Below are positions 18,713 through 27,329 of a stretch of DNA of 36,307 nt, piece by piece. Within the stretch, counting starts at the first letter, position 1; each line of letters begins with the position of its first letter. Made by a program: the position numbers and the translations under genes. The DNA comes from Draconibacterium orientale (GTDB taxonomy: Bacteria; Bacteroidota; Bacteroidia; Bacteroidales; UBA1556): the NCBI GenBank assembly GCA_020718275.1, contig DYSI01000017.1, forward strand, positions 1 through 36,307, read 5' to 3'. Under the pieces are notes generated by a model. The model saw nothing but the letters and a program-made list of their open reading frames with translations, had not been told where the DNA came from and did no database searches.

Positions 18713-18799
18713 TATTAACCCTAATTGCAAATCATTTGATTGCTTCAATAATTATTTGTCTAATTTAGCGTTTTTGTTTATCATTAATAATTTAGTCTT

Positions 18800-19456
18800 A
18801 TGGTTGCTAGAATTTTTCTTACAGTGTTTTTTGTAATCTTCACTATATCTGTTTCTTTTGCTCAGTTTTCCTTTGGTGGCAAACTTGGCGGTGCTTCAAC
18901 CAATTTAACAGGGGTTGGACTTAAGAATTTTGTGCCCGAACCAAAAGTAAAGCTGGTTGGTGGTGGCATTGTTAATTATTCTTTCGGTCAACGGCTTGCT
19001 GTTCAGACAGAAGTGTTGTATTCTGGTAAAGGTTCCAATTTTAAGTATACCATCGAAAATTATAATTTGTACGGTGATGCAACGGTCAATTTTTCGCAAA
19101 AGCTTGGTTATTTGGGCGTCCCTTTGATGCTTCAGTTTAAGATGGGCGATCGTTCTAATTATTTTCATTTCGATGGTGGAATTGTATATAATAGCCTTAT
19201 TCACCACAAATATTTGGGAACAATCGATTTTGTAAATTCCACAGGAACCAATAGCAATGCCGCTTTTCTAATTACTCAAACGCCAGCAAAACAGGATTTG
19301 AGTTATGCTTTTGGCATAGGATTGATTGCCAATGGTTTGAATTTTGATTTTAGATATGAGGTTGGTACCAAGGCGGTTTTTGAGTCGAGTATTGATGCTC
19401 CAGAGATTTTAAATAAATCTTTTCAGGTGAGTGTTGGCTATACTGTTCGCTATTAG
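18800..19456 (+). CDS. PorT-like outer-membrane beta-barrel protein
   Basis: The 218-residue precursor has a signal peptide ending near VSFAQ (residue 22). Alternating strands typical of the OMP_b-brl_2/PorT family follow: FSFGGKLGGASTNL, LVGGGIVNYSFGQRLAVQTEVLYSGKG, LGYLGVPLMLQFKM, FHFDGGIVYNSL, LSYAFGIGLIANGLNFDFRYEVG. It ends with the strand SFQVSVGYTVRY and a C-terminal aromatic residue, as barrel-assembly substrates usually do. An 8-stranded barrel of this size is common in Bacteroidota, and its function here cannot be told. It overlaps the convergent minus-strand gene by 4 nt. A near-consensus TAATTTAG lies about 28 nt upstream. Confidence 0.82.
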   Translation: MVARIFLTVFFVIFTISVSFAQFSFGGKLGGASTNLTGVGLKNFVPEPKVKLVGGGIVNYSFGQRLAVQTEVLYSGKGSNFKYTIENYNLYGDATVNFSQKLGYLGVPLMLQFKMGDRSNYFHFDGGIVYNSLIHHKYLGTIDFVNSTGTNSNAAFLITQTPAKQDLSYAFGIGLIANGLNFDFRYEVGTKAVFESSIDAPEILNKSFQVSVGYTVRY

Positions 19457-19848
19457 ATTTTTAGCAGGATCATCCACCAGCCTACAATGGCTTTGTAGAT
19501 GGCTCTTATGCCATACCAAGCAATTTTTATCAGGTATAATTTCCCAAATTCTCTTCCCACAAAATGGTCGGCATATTCGGGACGGGTTTCCAAAATGGCA
19601 AACATTCTTAGCAGCCTGCGTTTAATGAAATGTTCTTGATTGCTGAGGCTCAAGGCTGCATCATAGTAAGGAAGTTTCCACCCTTGTTTCAAAACCTTGT
19701 TCAATAATTGCTGCTCTTTTTCGCTGCCCACCATGGGGGCTGAAGCATAAGAATTTACGTAAAAATCTATGCTATCGATATTGATAGCTTTTCCTAAAAT
19801 ATAGCTACCCATAATTATGGCTTCTTGCTCTAATGTGTTCTCAATCAT
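19453..19848 (-). CDS. Unknown small protein of the GT2-DUF2304 cassette
   Basis: 131 residues that I do not recognise. There is no signal peptide. The N-terminal part is mixed, with YASAPMVGSEKEQQLLNKVLKQGWKLPYYDAALSLSNQEHFIKRRLLRMFAILETRPEYADHF in the middle. The C-terminal about 28 residues (LYLIKIAWYGIRAIYKAIVGWWMILL) form an amphipathic or membrane-associated helix. The ATG overlaps the DUF2304 stop by 4 nt (ATGA), showing translational coupling to the glycosyltransferase cassette. A part in lipid-linked sugar transfer is inferred from position only. It overlaps the 3' end of the PorT-like gene by 4 nt. Confidence 0.7.
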   Translation of the reverse strand: MIENTLEQEAIIMGSYILGKAINIDSIDFYVNSYASAPMVGSEKEQQLLNKVLKQGWKLPYYDAALSLSNQEHFIKRRLLRMFAILETRPEYADHFVGREFGKLYLIKIAWYGIRAIYKAIVGWWMILLKI

Positions 19849-20216
19849 CCCTTTGCTTCTTTCGCTATTTGATTCATCTGTTCTTTTAGTAGCGCCATTT
19901 CCTGACTTAGAATCTTGTTTTTTTCATGCAGTTTCGATACCACAATACTCAAATGGAGTAGGTATATAAGAATGGCAAAAATTGCGCTTGTAAATACTAA
20001 ATTTGGCGCTAAAAACACTCCAACTATATTTGCAATGATATCCAATCCTTGCCTCCAAAACGAAAAAAGTATGAGGAGTAATGTACTGATAACCCAAAAG
20101 ATAGCGTATTCTTCACGGAGTTTTCCTTTGGTAATCAATCGACTTACGTACACCAAAAAACCTAAACTTACAATGATGCTGATAATTTGAATTCGGTATG
20201 AAAAATATGTTTCCAT
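19845..20216 (-). CDS. DUF2304 membrane protein
   Basis: The 123-residue protein has three hydrophobic helices (about 7-24, 37-53, 64-90). The characteristic stretch ITKGKLREEYAIFWVISTLLLILFSFW is followed by a C-terminal coiled-coil-like tail (KLHEKNKILSQEMALLKEQMNQIAKE). This is the DUF2304 pattern. Family members commonly lie next to a GT2 of the polyprenyl-phosphate sugar transferase type, as here (6 nt downstream of it), and may anchor or assist that enzyme at the membrane. The exact function is unestablished. Confidence 0.85.
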   Translation of the reverse strand: METYFSYRIQIISIIVSLGFLVYVSRLITKGKLREEYAIFWVISTLLLILFSFWRQGLDIIANIVGVFLAPNLVFTSAIFAILIYLLHLSIVVSKLHEKNKILSQEMALLKEQMNQIAKEAKG

Positions 20217-20222
20217 GGCGTA

Positions 20223-20939
20223 TTATTTTGTTCTCAAATAGGTATAAAAAATTGCTAAACTTACTTTAATCATATAATACAATTGGTTGAAAGCCCGTAT
20301 AGATGATTGACCGCCTTGACGTTCCTTCATTAGCACTGCGGTCTCTGTTATTCGAAGTCCATTTTTGCAAAACCAAATGATGGATTCAGGCTCAGGATAC
20401 TCATCTGGATAGTAGTTCTGAACTAGGGCCAACGCTTGGCGATCCAATAATCTGAACCCCGAAGTATTATCAAAAATAACTATTCCGCTGAATAATTTAA
20501 TCCAGTTTCGTAAAAACCATATACCAAATCTGCGCATTCCTGTGGATTGAAAGCCGGCTTTTTCAATAAATCTTGAGCCAATAACCACATTCGATTGGGT
20601 GGCAAGCACTGCCTTATAAAGTTTTGAAATCTCCTGAGCAGGGTGTTGTCCATCGCCATCAACTTGTATTGCAAAGTCAAAATCATGGTTAAAAGCATAT
20701 TTAAATCCTGTTTGAACGGCGCCACCGATTCCTAAATTGACTGGTAAATCCAATAAAATGCAATTTAGTTGGGCTGCAATGTCGGCTGTTTTATCCTTCG
20801 ATGAGTCGTTAACTACAATCGCAACTATTTCTAATCCATTGATAGTGATAGAATTGATATCGTTAACAACCAATTCAATACTATCCTGCTCATTAAAGGC
20901 TGGGATGATTACGGCTAATTTTTTTGAAATCTCATTCAT
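20223..20939 (-). CDS. Glycosyltransferase family 2, polyprenyl-phosphate sugar transferase-like
   Basis: The 238-residue GT-A enzyme has AVIIPAFNEQDSIELVV at the N-terminus, the acidic nucleotide-sugar site FAIQVDGDGQHP and FDNTSGFRLLDRQAL. These are typical of DPM1-like enzymes that move a sugar from a nucleotide to an undecaprenyl-type phosphate carrier. It has no membrane helix of its own; the neighbouring DUF2304 protein may supply membrane contact. The minus-strand -7 motif TACTTTTG (20947-20954) lies only 7 nt before the ATG, so the mRNA may be almost leaderless. Its promoter interleaves with that of the divergent ubiX gene. Confidence 0.88.
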   Translation of the reverse strand: MNEISKKLAVIIPAFNEQDSIELVVNDINSITINGLEIVAIVVNDSSKDKTADIAAQLNCILLDLPVNLGIGGAVQTGFKYAFNHDFDFAIQVDGDGQHPAQEISKLYKAVLATQSNVVIGSRFIEKAGFQSTGMRRFGIWFLRNWIKLFSGIVIFDNTSGFRLLDRQALALVQNYYPDEYPEPESIIWFCKNGLRITETAVLMKERQGGQSSIRAFNQLYYMIKVSLAIFYTYLRTK

Positions 20940-20946
20940 ATCATGA

Positions 20947-20975
20947 CAAAAGTAAGCTTATTCGTTTTATCTTTG
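20947..20975. promoter_or_regulatory. Back-to-back -7 elements of the GT2 and ubiX genes
   Basis: TACTTTTG on the minus strand (20947-20954) and TATCTTTG on the plus strand (20968-20975) face away from each other only 13 bp apart. Each lies 5-7 nt from its start codon. Neither has TTTG at the expected upstream distance. The divergent polymerases would compete for this segment. Confidence 0.5.
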
Positions 20976-20980
20976 GCATT

Positions 20981-21547
20981 ATGATTAAAAAACCTAAAAT
21001 CGTTCTTGCCATTACTGGCGCAAGTGGTGCGTTGTATGCCTATCGTCTGCTTTTTCACTTAAACCAAATTCGAGATCAGTATCAGACGCTCGATTTAGTA
21101 TTCTCTGTCAATGCAAAAGATGTTTGGCTGCATGAATTAGGAAAACCTTCCTTCAATGATTTCGACTTCCGGTTTTTCGATCAGCAGGATTTTAATGCTC
21201 CTTTTGCAAGTGGTTCTGCAGGTTATTCTACAATGATCGTTTGCCCAGCCTCCATGGGTACTATCGGTAGAATGGCCAATGGTGTTTCTAACGACTTGAT
21301 TAGCAGAGCTGCTGATGTAATGCTCAAGGAACGACAACGATTGATTTTAGTGGCTCGCGAAACACCGTATAATCTAATTCACTTGCGAAATATGACTCAA
21401 TTAACCGAAGCTGGCGCCATTATTTTTCCCGCTTCACCGAGCTTTTACAGTTTGCCTAAAACTTTGGATGCGCTCGTGGATACAGTCGTTTTAAGAGTTC
21501 TGCAAATGGCAGGCTTCGATCTTCCAACTTATCGCTGGGGTGATTAG
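20981..21547 (+). CDS. ubiX: Flavin prenyltransferase UbiX
   Basis: Joins a dimethylallyl unit to FMN to make the prenylated flavin used by UbiD-type decarboxylases. The 188-residue flavodoxin-like protein starts IVLAITGASGALYAYRLL, the FMN-binding loop. It continues with GSAGYSTMIVCPASMGTIGRMANGVSNDLISRAADVMLKERQRLILVARETPYNLIHLRNMTQL, the long signature of the family, and ends with a helical segment (DALVDTVVLRVLQMAG). ATG 20981 is used; the longer frame would start with TTG at 20924 and add 19 uncharacteristic residues. No ubiD is in the window. The TATCTTTG element is 5 nt upstream of the ATG, which suggests leaderless transcription. Confidence 0.95.
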   Translation: MIKKPKIVLAITGASGALYAYRLLFHLNQIRDQYQTLDLVFSVNAKDVWLHELGKPSFNDFDFRFFDQQDFNAPFASGSAGYSTMIVCPASMGTIGRMANGVSNDLISRAADVMLKERQRLILVARETPYNLIHLRNMTQLTEAGAIIFPASPSFYSLPKTLDALVDTVVLRVLQMAGFDLPTYRWGD

Positions 21548-21554
21548 GATGGAG

Positions 21555-22382
21555 CTATTCTAAATTATTCAAATATATTCTGCTGAAAAATTCAAAATGC
21601 CATTGGATACTCTCTTTCCAATATTCTGCATTATGCTCTCCCGGAAAACTAAAATAGAAAGCATTAACATTCAAGGCGTCGCATTTGGTTTTAAAAGCTT
21701 GATTGGCTTGATATAAATGATCATGATTTCCACAATCGAAGAGAATTGGTTTAGTACTCGACTGAATATTTGGGAGTAAATGCAGACAAGAGTAGGATTT
21801 AAAACGTTCAGTATTTTGGGTGTATGTCCCTAATTTTTTACTCAAACTAAAGTCTTTTTGCGAAGAAGCAGTCAAATCTAAAGTGCCGCTACTGCTGCCA
21901 GCGCTGGCAAAAAGTTCAGGATGTTTCATAAACAAATACAGTGCACCATGGCCTCCCATGCTCAAGCCAGTGATAAAAATGGCGGTGGTATCTACTTCGT
22001 AATGCTGTTTCAGATATGGAAAAAAATCTTCTACAAAAAAGTGCTCGTATTGCGATGTTTGCTCAACGGGACTGTCGAAATACCATGAGTCTTTTTGGCC
22101 ATCAGGGCAAACTATAATACATTGATAATGATTGGAATAGTCTTGCAAATTAATAATTTGATTCCATTGTTTGTAATTGCTGCCATATCCATGAAGCATA
22201 ATCACCACGGGTAGTTTTCCAATCAGTTCTTGATTTGCAGGCAGAAAAATCCATGAAGTGTCTGGCGAGGCCAAGTATTTTGATTGCAACACAAATTGTT
22301 TTTGCGCATTTGCGCTAAGTTCCACATAAACAGTGAGTAAAAACAATATTCCTAGCCGTAAAAGTATTTTATTTTGTTGCAT
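21555..22382 (-). CDS. Secreted alpha/beta-hydrolase, esterase D-like
   Basis: The 275-residue precursor has a signal peptide (cut near ELSANAQ, residue 26). The hydrolase fold shows LPVVIMLHGYGSNYKQW (oxyanion region), the nucleophile elbow GLSMGGHGALYLFMKHPELFASAGSSSGTLD, the acid segment ILFDCGNHDHLYQAN and the catalytic His in FPGEHNAEYW. This pattern is that of the esterase D/feruloyl-esterase-like group. The substrate is unknown; periplasmic or secreted ester cleavage is likely. Its ATG shares one base with the stop of the SDR gene (TAATG), so they form a coupled pair. Confidence 0.85.
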   Translation of the reverse strand: MQQNKILLRLGILFLLTVYVELSANAQKQFVLQSKYLASPDTSWIFLPANQELIGKLPVVIMLHGYGSNYKQWNQIINLQDYSNHYQCIIVCPDGQKDSWYFDSPVEQTSQYEHFFVEDFFPYLKQHYEVDTTAIFITGLSMGGHGALYLFMKHPELFASAGSSSGTLDLTASSQKDFSLSKKLGTYTQNTERFKSYSCLHLLPNIQSSTKPILFDCGNHDHLYQANQAFKTKCDALNVNAFYFSFPGEHNAEYWKESIQWHFEFFSRIYLNNLE

Positions 22383-23179
22383 TAGGTGGCACTGACTTTA
22401 GTTGATAAATAATAGAAAAGGCTTGGAAACCATCGACGGATATGAACCATAAGGAGTTCTTTACCGCCAACCAAAATTTCTTTTTTGTGATGCATGATAC
22501 CACTAACAATAATTTCGGCAGCTTTTTCGCTACTCATGCTATTGGCTTGCCCTGGATCTAATTTCCCATAAACTTTACCATCACCAATAATGGCATAGTT
22601 GGAAATGGCGGTATTAATACGGCCTGGAATTATGAGGCTTACATAAATATTATTGGCCTTATTTTCGGCTCTCAAGCTCTCGAAAAAACCATGTAAAGCA
22701 TGCTTAGAAGCGCTATATGCTGAACGCAATGGGAAGCCAAATTTGCCAACTACGCTACTCACTGCTGCAATATGTCCGCTTCCCTGAGTAATCATGATTG
22801 GCAGCACAGCCTTGGTGAGCACGACAGTTCCAAAAAAATTGGTCTCCATAATTTTCCTATCTACCGCTAGGTTTGTCTCGCTTACTAAGGACCGCTGGCT
22901 TATTCCACCATTATTGATTAGATAGTCGATTCTTGAAAATTTATTCAGCACTTGCTCGACTATTATTTGGCAATCATCGAGTTTTTCTAAATCTAAAGGT
23001 AGTATAAGGTATTGTTCAGTAGCTATTTGCAATTCATCAACTACTTTCTGCAGCGATTCAGCATTCCGAGATGAGAGAACTACTTTTCCCTTCTTGCGGA
23101 GTATAAATTGGGCAAGTCCTTTGCCAATACCAGAACTAGCACCAGTAATCCACCAAACTGTATTTTCGATTTTTTGCAT
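22382..23179 (-). CDS. Short-chain dehydrogenase/reductase
   Basis: 265 residues. The Rossmann loop TGASSGIGKG near residue 13, NNGG (INNGGISQRS), catalytic Ser in AAVSSVVGKFG and the YSASK motif (SAYSASKHALHGFF) mark a classical SDR. The C-terminal part (IRRWFPSLFYYLSTKVSAT) recalls the DHRS7B-like group that acts on lipid-type substrates at membranes. NADP preference is suggested by the Arg in VVLSSRNAESL. It is coupled to the secreted esterase. The minus-strand TAAGTTTG lies 4 nt before the ATG (23184-23191). Confidence 0.88.
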   Translation of the reverse strand: MQKIENTVWWITGASSGIGKGLAQFILRKKGKVVLSSRNAESLQKVVDELQIATEQYLILPLDLEKLDDCQIIVEQVLNKFSRIDYLINNGGISQRSLVSETNLAVDRKIMETNFFGTVVLTKAVLPIMITQGSGHIAAVSSVVGKFGFPLRSAYSASKHALHGFFESLRAENKANNIYVSLIIPGRINTAISNYAIIGDGKVYGKLDPGQANSMSSEKAAEIIVSGIMHHKKEILVGGKELLMVHIRRWFPSLFYYLSTKVSAT

Positions 23180-23263
23180 CGAACAAACTTAGCGGAAGTA
23201 AAAATGATTTAGGACAAGGAACACAAAAAGTTTTTAAACACTAAAGTTTAATAACTTGGGCAT

Positions 23264-23914
23264 TTATTTACAAAATTCCACAAAGCCAGTTGCGTGATTG
23301 TAAATGGCGCCCACAATATCAATTTCACCTTTGTCATACAATTCCTTGAGTACTGGACTCTGGCTTTTAATATCATCGATAGAGAGTTCTACGTTTTTGA
23401 AAGCCACTGCATCGATAAAGGCAAGATTATCACCCGAACGGTCATAGTTTTCTGGAGTTTCAACTCTTTCGATGGCTAGCTTAATGTGTCGCAAAGTAGC
23501 GGTTAAGTTTCCTAAAACTACATTATCACAAGCTCCTTTAATAGCACCACAGGCGGTATGACCTAGAACAACTATCAGTTTAGACCCGACCACCGCGCAA
23601 GCATATTCCATACTTCCCAAAATGTCTTGATTGATAATGTTTCCGCCTACCCTGGCAATAAACAAATCGCCAATTCCTTGGTCGAAAACCATTGCAGGAT
23701 TCACTCTCGAATCAATACAACCGAGCACTATGGCAAAAGGGTGTTGCGAGTCGATGGTTTCTTGCATTTGCCATTCGTGATTCCTTTGCATCATATCTTT
23801 GGAAGTAAAGCGGCGATTTCCGTCAACAAGCAATTGTATGGCCATGGCTGGGGTCATATCTTGTAGAATGCCTTTGGTCCGCTTAAATTGGTTGATATTT
23901 TCAATATGTCCCAT
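23264..23914 (-). CDS. Beta-class carbonic anhydrase
   Basis: Interconverts CO2 and bicarbonate. The 216-residue protein has zinc ligands C66 and D68-R70 (GCIDSRV) and H119/C122 (LGHTACGAIKGA), with ARVGGNII between them; this is the full beta-class signature. No signal peptide is present, so it is cytoplasmic. It probably supplies bicarbonate to carboxylases or balances pH. It is flanked by aroE upstream and the SDR downstream, each 80-90 nt away. On the minus strand TATTTTTG at 23993-24000 is a possible -7 element. Confidence 0.94.
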   Translation of the reverse strand: MGHIENINQFKRTKGILQDMTPAMAIQLLVDGNRRFTSKDMMQRNHEWQMQETIDSQHPFAIVLGCIDSRVNPAMVFDQGIGDLFIARVGGNIINQDILGSMEYACAVVGSKLIVVLGHTACGAIKGACDNVVLGNLTATLRHIKLAIERVETPENYDRSGDNLAFIDAVAFKNVELSIDDIKSQSPVLKELYDKGEIDIVGAIYNHATGFVEFCK

Positions 23915-24002
23915 GGCTTTGTTTTAAATTGTGTTATTACTTTTTATTGTGCATTAATATATGGTGCTAATTCCTTTAATCTTGCAAGCCGCAAAAATAG
24001 TA

Positions 24003-24740
24003 TTAAAACCTTGTTTGAAATAGTTCCCATGAATATTCTGCTTGCAATTGTAGCATTTGATAACCATTGATAATGGTAGCACACTGTATATCAGATTTTT
24101 GTAAAAATAAACTCTTCGAGGGATTGTAAATAAGATCGTAAATGAGGTGCTTGTGGGTAATACGGCTGTAGTCAATCTTCGGAAATTCAAATACCTGTGG
24201 GTACATGCCTAGCGGTGTGCAGTTTACAATAATGGAATGGGTGTCAATCATATCGGCACATAATCCATTCCATTCGAGTTCACCAGCTTGTGGATTTCGG
24301 GCTACAACAGTGCTGCTAATTTCCATTTGCTGCAATGCATAGCGGATGGCTTTCATGGCCCCGCCATTCCCAAGCAAGAGTGCGTTGCGATGATGAGGCT
24401 TCAAATGTGGAATTAAACTATTTTTAAAGGCTATATAATCAGTATTATAAGCTGTAATAAGCTTGTTTTTGATGGTTAGGCAATTGCAGGCGCCGATTTC
24501 TTCTACGGCAATATCCTTTTTATGCACATAGTCCAAAACCGAAGATTTGTAAGGAATAGTTACATTTAGTCCAATAAGTTCTGGTATCTGCTGAAGCAAA
24601 TCGTCGAACTGATGAATATTTTCTAGAGGAAATAAATGATAGCTATAATTGCTAATACCCTCGTTATCAAATTTTTGTGTGAAGTAATTTTTGGAAAACG
24701 AATGTTCAAGAGATTTTCCGATTAGCCCTAATTTATTCAT
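24003..24740 (-). CDS. aroE: Shikimate dehydrogenase
   Basis: Reduces 3-dehydroshikimate to shikimate with NADPH in aromatic amino-acid synthesis. The 245-residue protein starts LGLIGKSLEHSFSKNYF (shikimate-binding serines), continues LNVTIPYK with catalytic K65 and AYNTDY with catalytic D101, then the nucleotide loop LLLGNGGAMKAIRYAL and VNCTPLGM. The usual GAGGA is GNGGA here, as in other Bacteroidota. It is shorter than E. coli AroE (272) at the C-terminus but keeps GYQMLQLQAEYSWELF. TACTTTTG lies 5 nt before the ATG (24746-24753), a second leaderless-type arrangement. Confidence 0.95.
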   Translation of the reverse strand: MNKLGLIGKSLEHSFSKNYFTQKFDNEGISNYSYHLFPLENIHQFDDLLQQIPELIGLNVTIPYKSSVLDYVHKKDIAVEEIGACNCLTIKNKLITAYNTDYIAFKNSLIPHLKPHHRNALLLGNGGAMKAIRYALQQMEISSTVVARNPQAGELEWNGLCADMIDTHSIIVNCTPLGMYPQVFEFPKIDYSRITHKHLIYDLIYNPSKSLFLQKSDIQCATIINGYQMLQLQAEYSWELFQTRF

Positions 24741-24914
24741 AGATACAAAAGTAGGATTCGTAATTATCTATATGATAATCCAAGCGAAAGTACTGTTATT
24801 TCTGCATAAAAAGTAAAATGTATTAACCTAAGTTTTTGAATTTACCCCAAAAACGACTTGTAAAAGTGAATATCTAAATCAATTCAATATTGACAAAAAG
24901 TCCTAAAAAATAGA

Positions 24915-26930
24915 CTATTGTATCAAGGTAACAGTGCCTGCGTTAGAAATTACCCGACCGCTGATAGTAGTAAAATTTACCAAATAAGTGTAGACACTGG
25001 CAATGATTTGCCCATCGATACTACCATCCCAACCATGGTGAAAATCGGTTGTGGTAAATACAACTTTTCCATATCTATCATAAATAATTAACTGATAATC
25101 AATTATTCCGCTTAAAATTCCATTCGGGCTAAATACATCATTCTTCCCATCGGCATTCGGAGAAAAGGCTGTAGGGATATAGAATTTCACGCAGTCCTCT
25201 ACTTTAATTATTTGATCATTATTATTTACACATTCGTGATAATCAGTTCCGGTAACTTGCACGATTCTAGAGCCGGTGGCATCGATGATGATTTCCGAAC
25301 CAATCATCCCATTGTTCCAAACGTAAGTGTCAGCACCCGAGGCTGATAAATGAATTGTATCTCCGAAACAGTAAATTTCTTTATCGGTTTGTATACTGAT
25401 TGTTGGCAATGGATAAACGGTTACCGACACCGCATCGTCATTGGTGCAGCCATATATATCAGTTCCTGTGACCGAATAGTTTGTTGAAGTGGTCGGGTGA
25501 ACATTGATTGTTGCAAACGGGCTTCCATCATTCCATTGGTAACTATTTGCATTAGAGGCGCTTAGTTGGATAGTATCATATAGACATAAAGCGGTGTCGT
25601 TACCTGCAAACACATCAGGAAGCGGATGAACGACTACCAGTGCAGTATCTGAATCATAACAGCTTGGCGAAGTGAATACCGTAAAAATAAAAAGGCTGTC
25701 GGCTTGTGGTGTTGCTGAAATATTAGCTTGTGTGGCGCCCGTAGACCACAGATAAGTGCAATTGGGAGTAGGAACCGCATTCAAGTTTACTGATTCACCG
25801 ATGCATATTTCATGGTCAGGTCCTGCATCAACCGCAGGTGTAGGAAATACAGACAACACAATTTCATCAGTACCCATACAATTTCCATTGGTCACGGTAA
25901 CGGAATAAGTGCCAGAAATCGAAGTGGTCAAGGTTTGTAAAGTGGACCCATTACTCCACAAATACGTGTCGTATCCAGCTCCGGCATCCAATATTGCGTG
26001 ATTGCCAGGCATTATGCAAATAGAAGTGTCAGGGCCTAAGTCGGGTTGCGGATTGGGGATAACTGTAACGTTAACGGTATCTAGGGCAATATTGTTGAGC
26101 GAATCTAGTATCATCACAATATAGGAAGTTGAAGTAGTTGGAGTTACGGCTGCACTAGGCGTAAGTCCTGTTGCGCCATAAGACCAAATCACGATTTGAC
26201 TATTTGCACACGAAATTTGAACTTCATCGATTCCCCAAGCATCATAACCAGTAGTACTGGTTGCAAGTTGAGCCCAGCGAAATTTGGTGTGTGTGGTACT
26301 TGCAGCTGGAGGCACAATACTTTCAAATTCATGCCAATAGTAAAGGGGTCCAGTTGCGGCATTTCCACTTACCGGAGTCCAGTAACCTCCTGTTCCTGGA
26401 ACCGTGGTTACAAAAGGTGGTGTGGTTGTATTGGGACCAATTGGATTGTTATTAGGGCCAGGAAAGTCTGTCCAACTGACTCCATTATTAATAGAATATT
26501 GTAAATGAACACCTTCGGTTGGCAAATCAGGCGATTCGCAACTAGCACCACCATTTGGACCATAACGCATTTGCCAATTGATGGTGCAACCTCCCATGGA
26601 TACGTTATATTGTACTGTTTCCAAAGTTCTTGTTGTACTTGCCGTAGCGCCAACCCAAAGGTGGGGACCATTAGGGCCTGCTCCACAAGGATTTGTGTAA
26701 ACAGGATTTGCAGAGGTACTTGTCCAACCAGCTCCAATAGTTCCATTACTGAAATTATTGTTCATCAGATAACTACATGTTCCGTCGGCCGCTAAATAAA
26801 TCGAATCACCTAAACAAATCGTCGTGTCTTGTGTTGGTAGGGTTACCACTATACTACATTGAGCATTGATAATTTTAGGTGTTAATAATATCGTGTACAA
26901 TATTATCAATAGAATGGCCGAGTTTTTCAT
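24915..26930 (-). CDS. Secreted multi-domain protein with T9SS/gliding-type C-terminus (CHU_C)
   Basis: 671 residues. A signal peptide (MKNSAILLIILYTILLTPKIINAQ) is followed by a Cys-containing N-terminal beta-sandwich of the MAM/reeler-like kind (residues about 55-240, GPNGGASCESPDLPTEGVHLQYSINNGVSW, ending DAWGIDEVQISC). Then come four to five PKD/Ig-like repeats, each with a D.G.D..IC..E or LCLYDTIQLSA start and a YLWS/Y.W.NG core. The C-terminal about 85 residues (FYIPTAFSPNADGKNDVF ... YDRYGKVVF ... GWDGSIDGQ ... VYTYLV) are the gliding-motility-associated domain that directs export by the type IX system and attachment to the surface. Likely an adhesin or surface scaffold. It stands alone. 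Confidence 0.9.
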   Translation of the reverse strand: MKNSAILLIILYTILLTPKIINAQCSIVVTLPTQDTTICLGDSIYLAADGTCSYLMNNNFSNGTIGAGWTSTSANPVYTNPCGAGPNGPHLWVGATASTTRTLETVQYNVSMGGCTINWQMRYGPNGGASCESPDLPTEGVHLQYSINNGVSWTDFPGPNNNPIGPNTTTPPFVTTVPGTGGYWTPVSGNAATGPLYYWHEFESIVPPAASTTHTKFRWAQLATSTTGYDAWGIDEVQISCANSQIVIWSYGATGLTPSAAVTPTTSTSYIVMILDSLNNIALDTVNVTVIPNPQPDLGPDTSICIMPGNHAILDAGAGYDTYLWSNGSTLQTLTTSISGTYSVTVTNGNCMGTDEIVLSVFPTPAVDAGPDHEICIGESVNLNAVPTPNCTYLWSTGATQANISATPQADSLFIFTVFTSPSCYDSDTALVVVHPLPDVFAGNDTALCLYDTIQLSASNANSYQWNDGSPFATINVHPTTSTNYSVTGTDIYGCTNDDAVSVTVYPLPTISIQTDKEIYCFGDTIHLSASGADTYVWNNGMIGSEIIIDATGSRIVQVTGTDYHECVNNNDQIIKVEDCVKFYIPTAFSPNADGKNDVFSPNGILSGIIDYQLIIYDRYGKVVFTTTDFHHGWDGSIDGQIIASVYTYLVNFTTISGRVISNAGTVTLIQ

Positions 26931-27286
26931 GCTTTATTTGGATTTGTTTTAATGGTACCGAATACGGAAAATAATTCACTGTTTCAATGACAAAAAATAA
27001 AAGTGCGAAGTTGTCTTAATTTTATGTTAAAATGAAATCAAGCATTAGCAAGTAACTAATTGATTTGCTAAACTAAAATGCAGAAACTATTTTTTTCAAT
27101 TCATTACTGAGCTGCAAAGTTAAGGATTTAACGAGTAAAAGGCAAAGAAAAATTAAGAATAAATTATGAAATACCAATAAAGCTCAAAAGGAGAGTGCTC
27201 TGGAAATGGTTTGCGTTTAATTTGGTGGGCTTCGCGGCCTTGCAAGTGGATAGGTGAATTTCGGATTATTGGCTTCAAATAATCCT
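26931..27286. other. Intergenic region between the CHU_C gene and ssrA
   Basis: No gene is seen. At 27263-27285 there is a perfect 8-bp inverted repeat (GGATTATT/AATAATCC, 7-nt loop) just beyond the ssrA terminator on the minus strand; it may back it up. The rest is AT-rich and presumably holds the CHU_C promoter, but no full -33/-7 pair was found. Confidence 0.5.
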
Positions 27287-27325
27287 AAAACAACCAAAAT
27301 CCTCAGAGAAGGTTTTGGTTGTTTT
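27287..27325 (-). terminator. Terminator of ssrA
   Basis: Just after the tmRNA 3' end, AAAACAACCAAAACC pairs with GG-A-TTTTGGTTGTTTT (one bulged base, 8-nt loop). The T-rich 3' arm makes it rho-independent in form, and the A-rich 5' arm lets it also stop plus-strand transcription. Confidence 0.85.
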
Positions 27326-27329
27326 AAAG

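Larger units (their letters stand above)
18155..18799. other. Long AT-rich intergenic region with a direct repeat pair
   Basis: This divergent gap between moxR and the PorT-like gene must hold promoters for both. On the minus strand TATTTTTG occurs twice near 18245-18290, but without a TTG at the right distance. A very short frame (ATG 18463, 31 codons) runs through the first repeat copy. No tRNA, riboswitch or strong terminator is visible. Confidence 0.5.

Noticed and set aside
24003-24740. Truncated aroE
   Set aside because: Although 245 residues is short, the catalytic K65 and D101 and both substrate and nucleotide motifs are present; it is complete.
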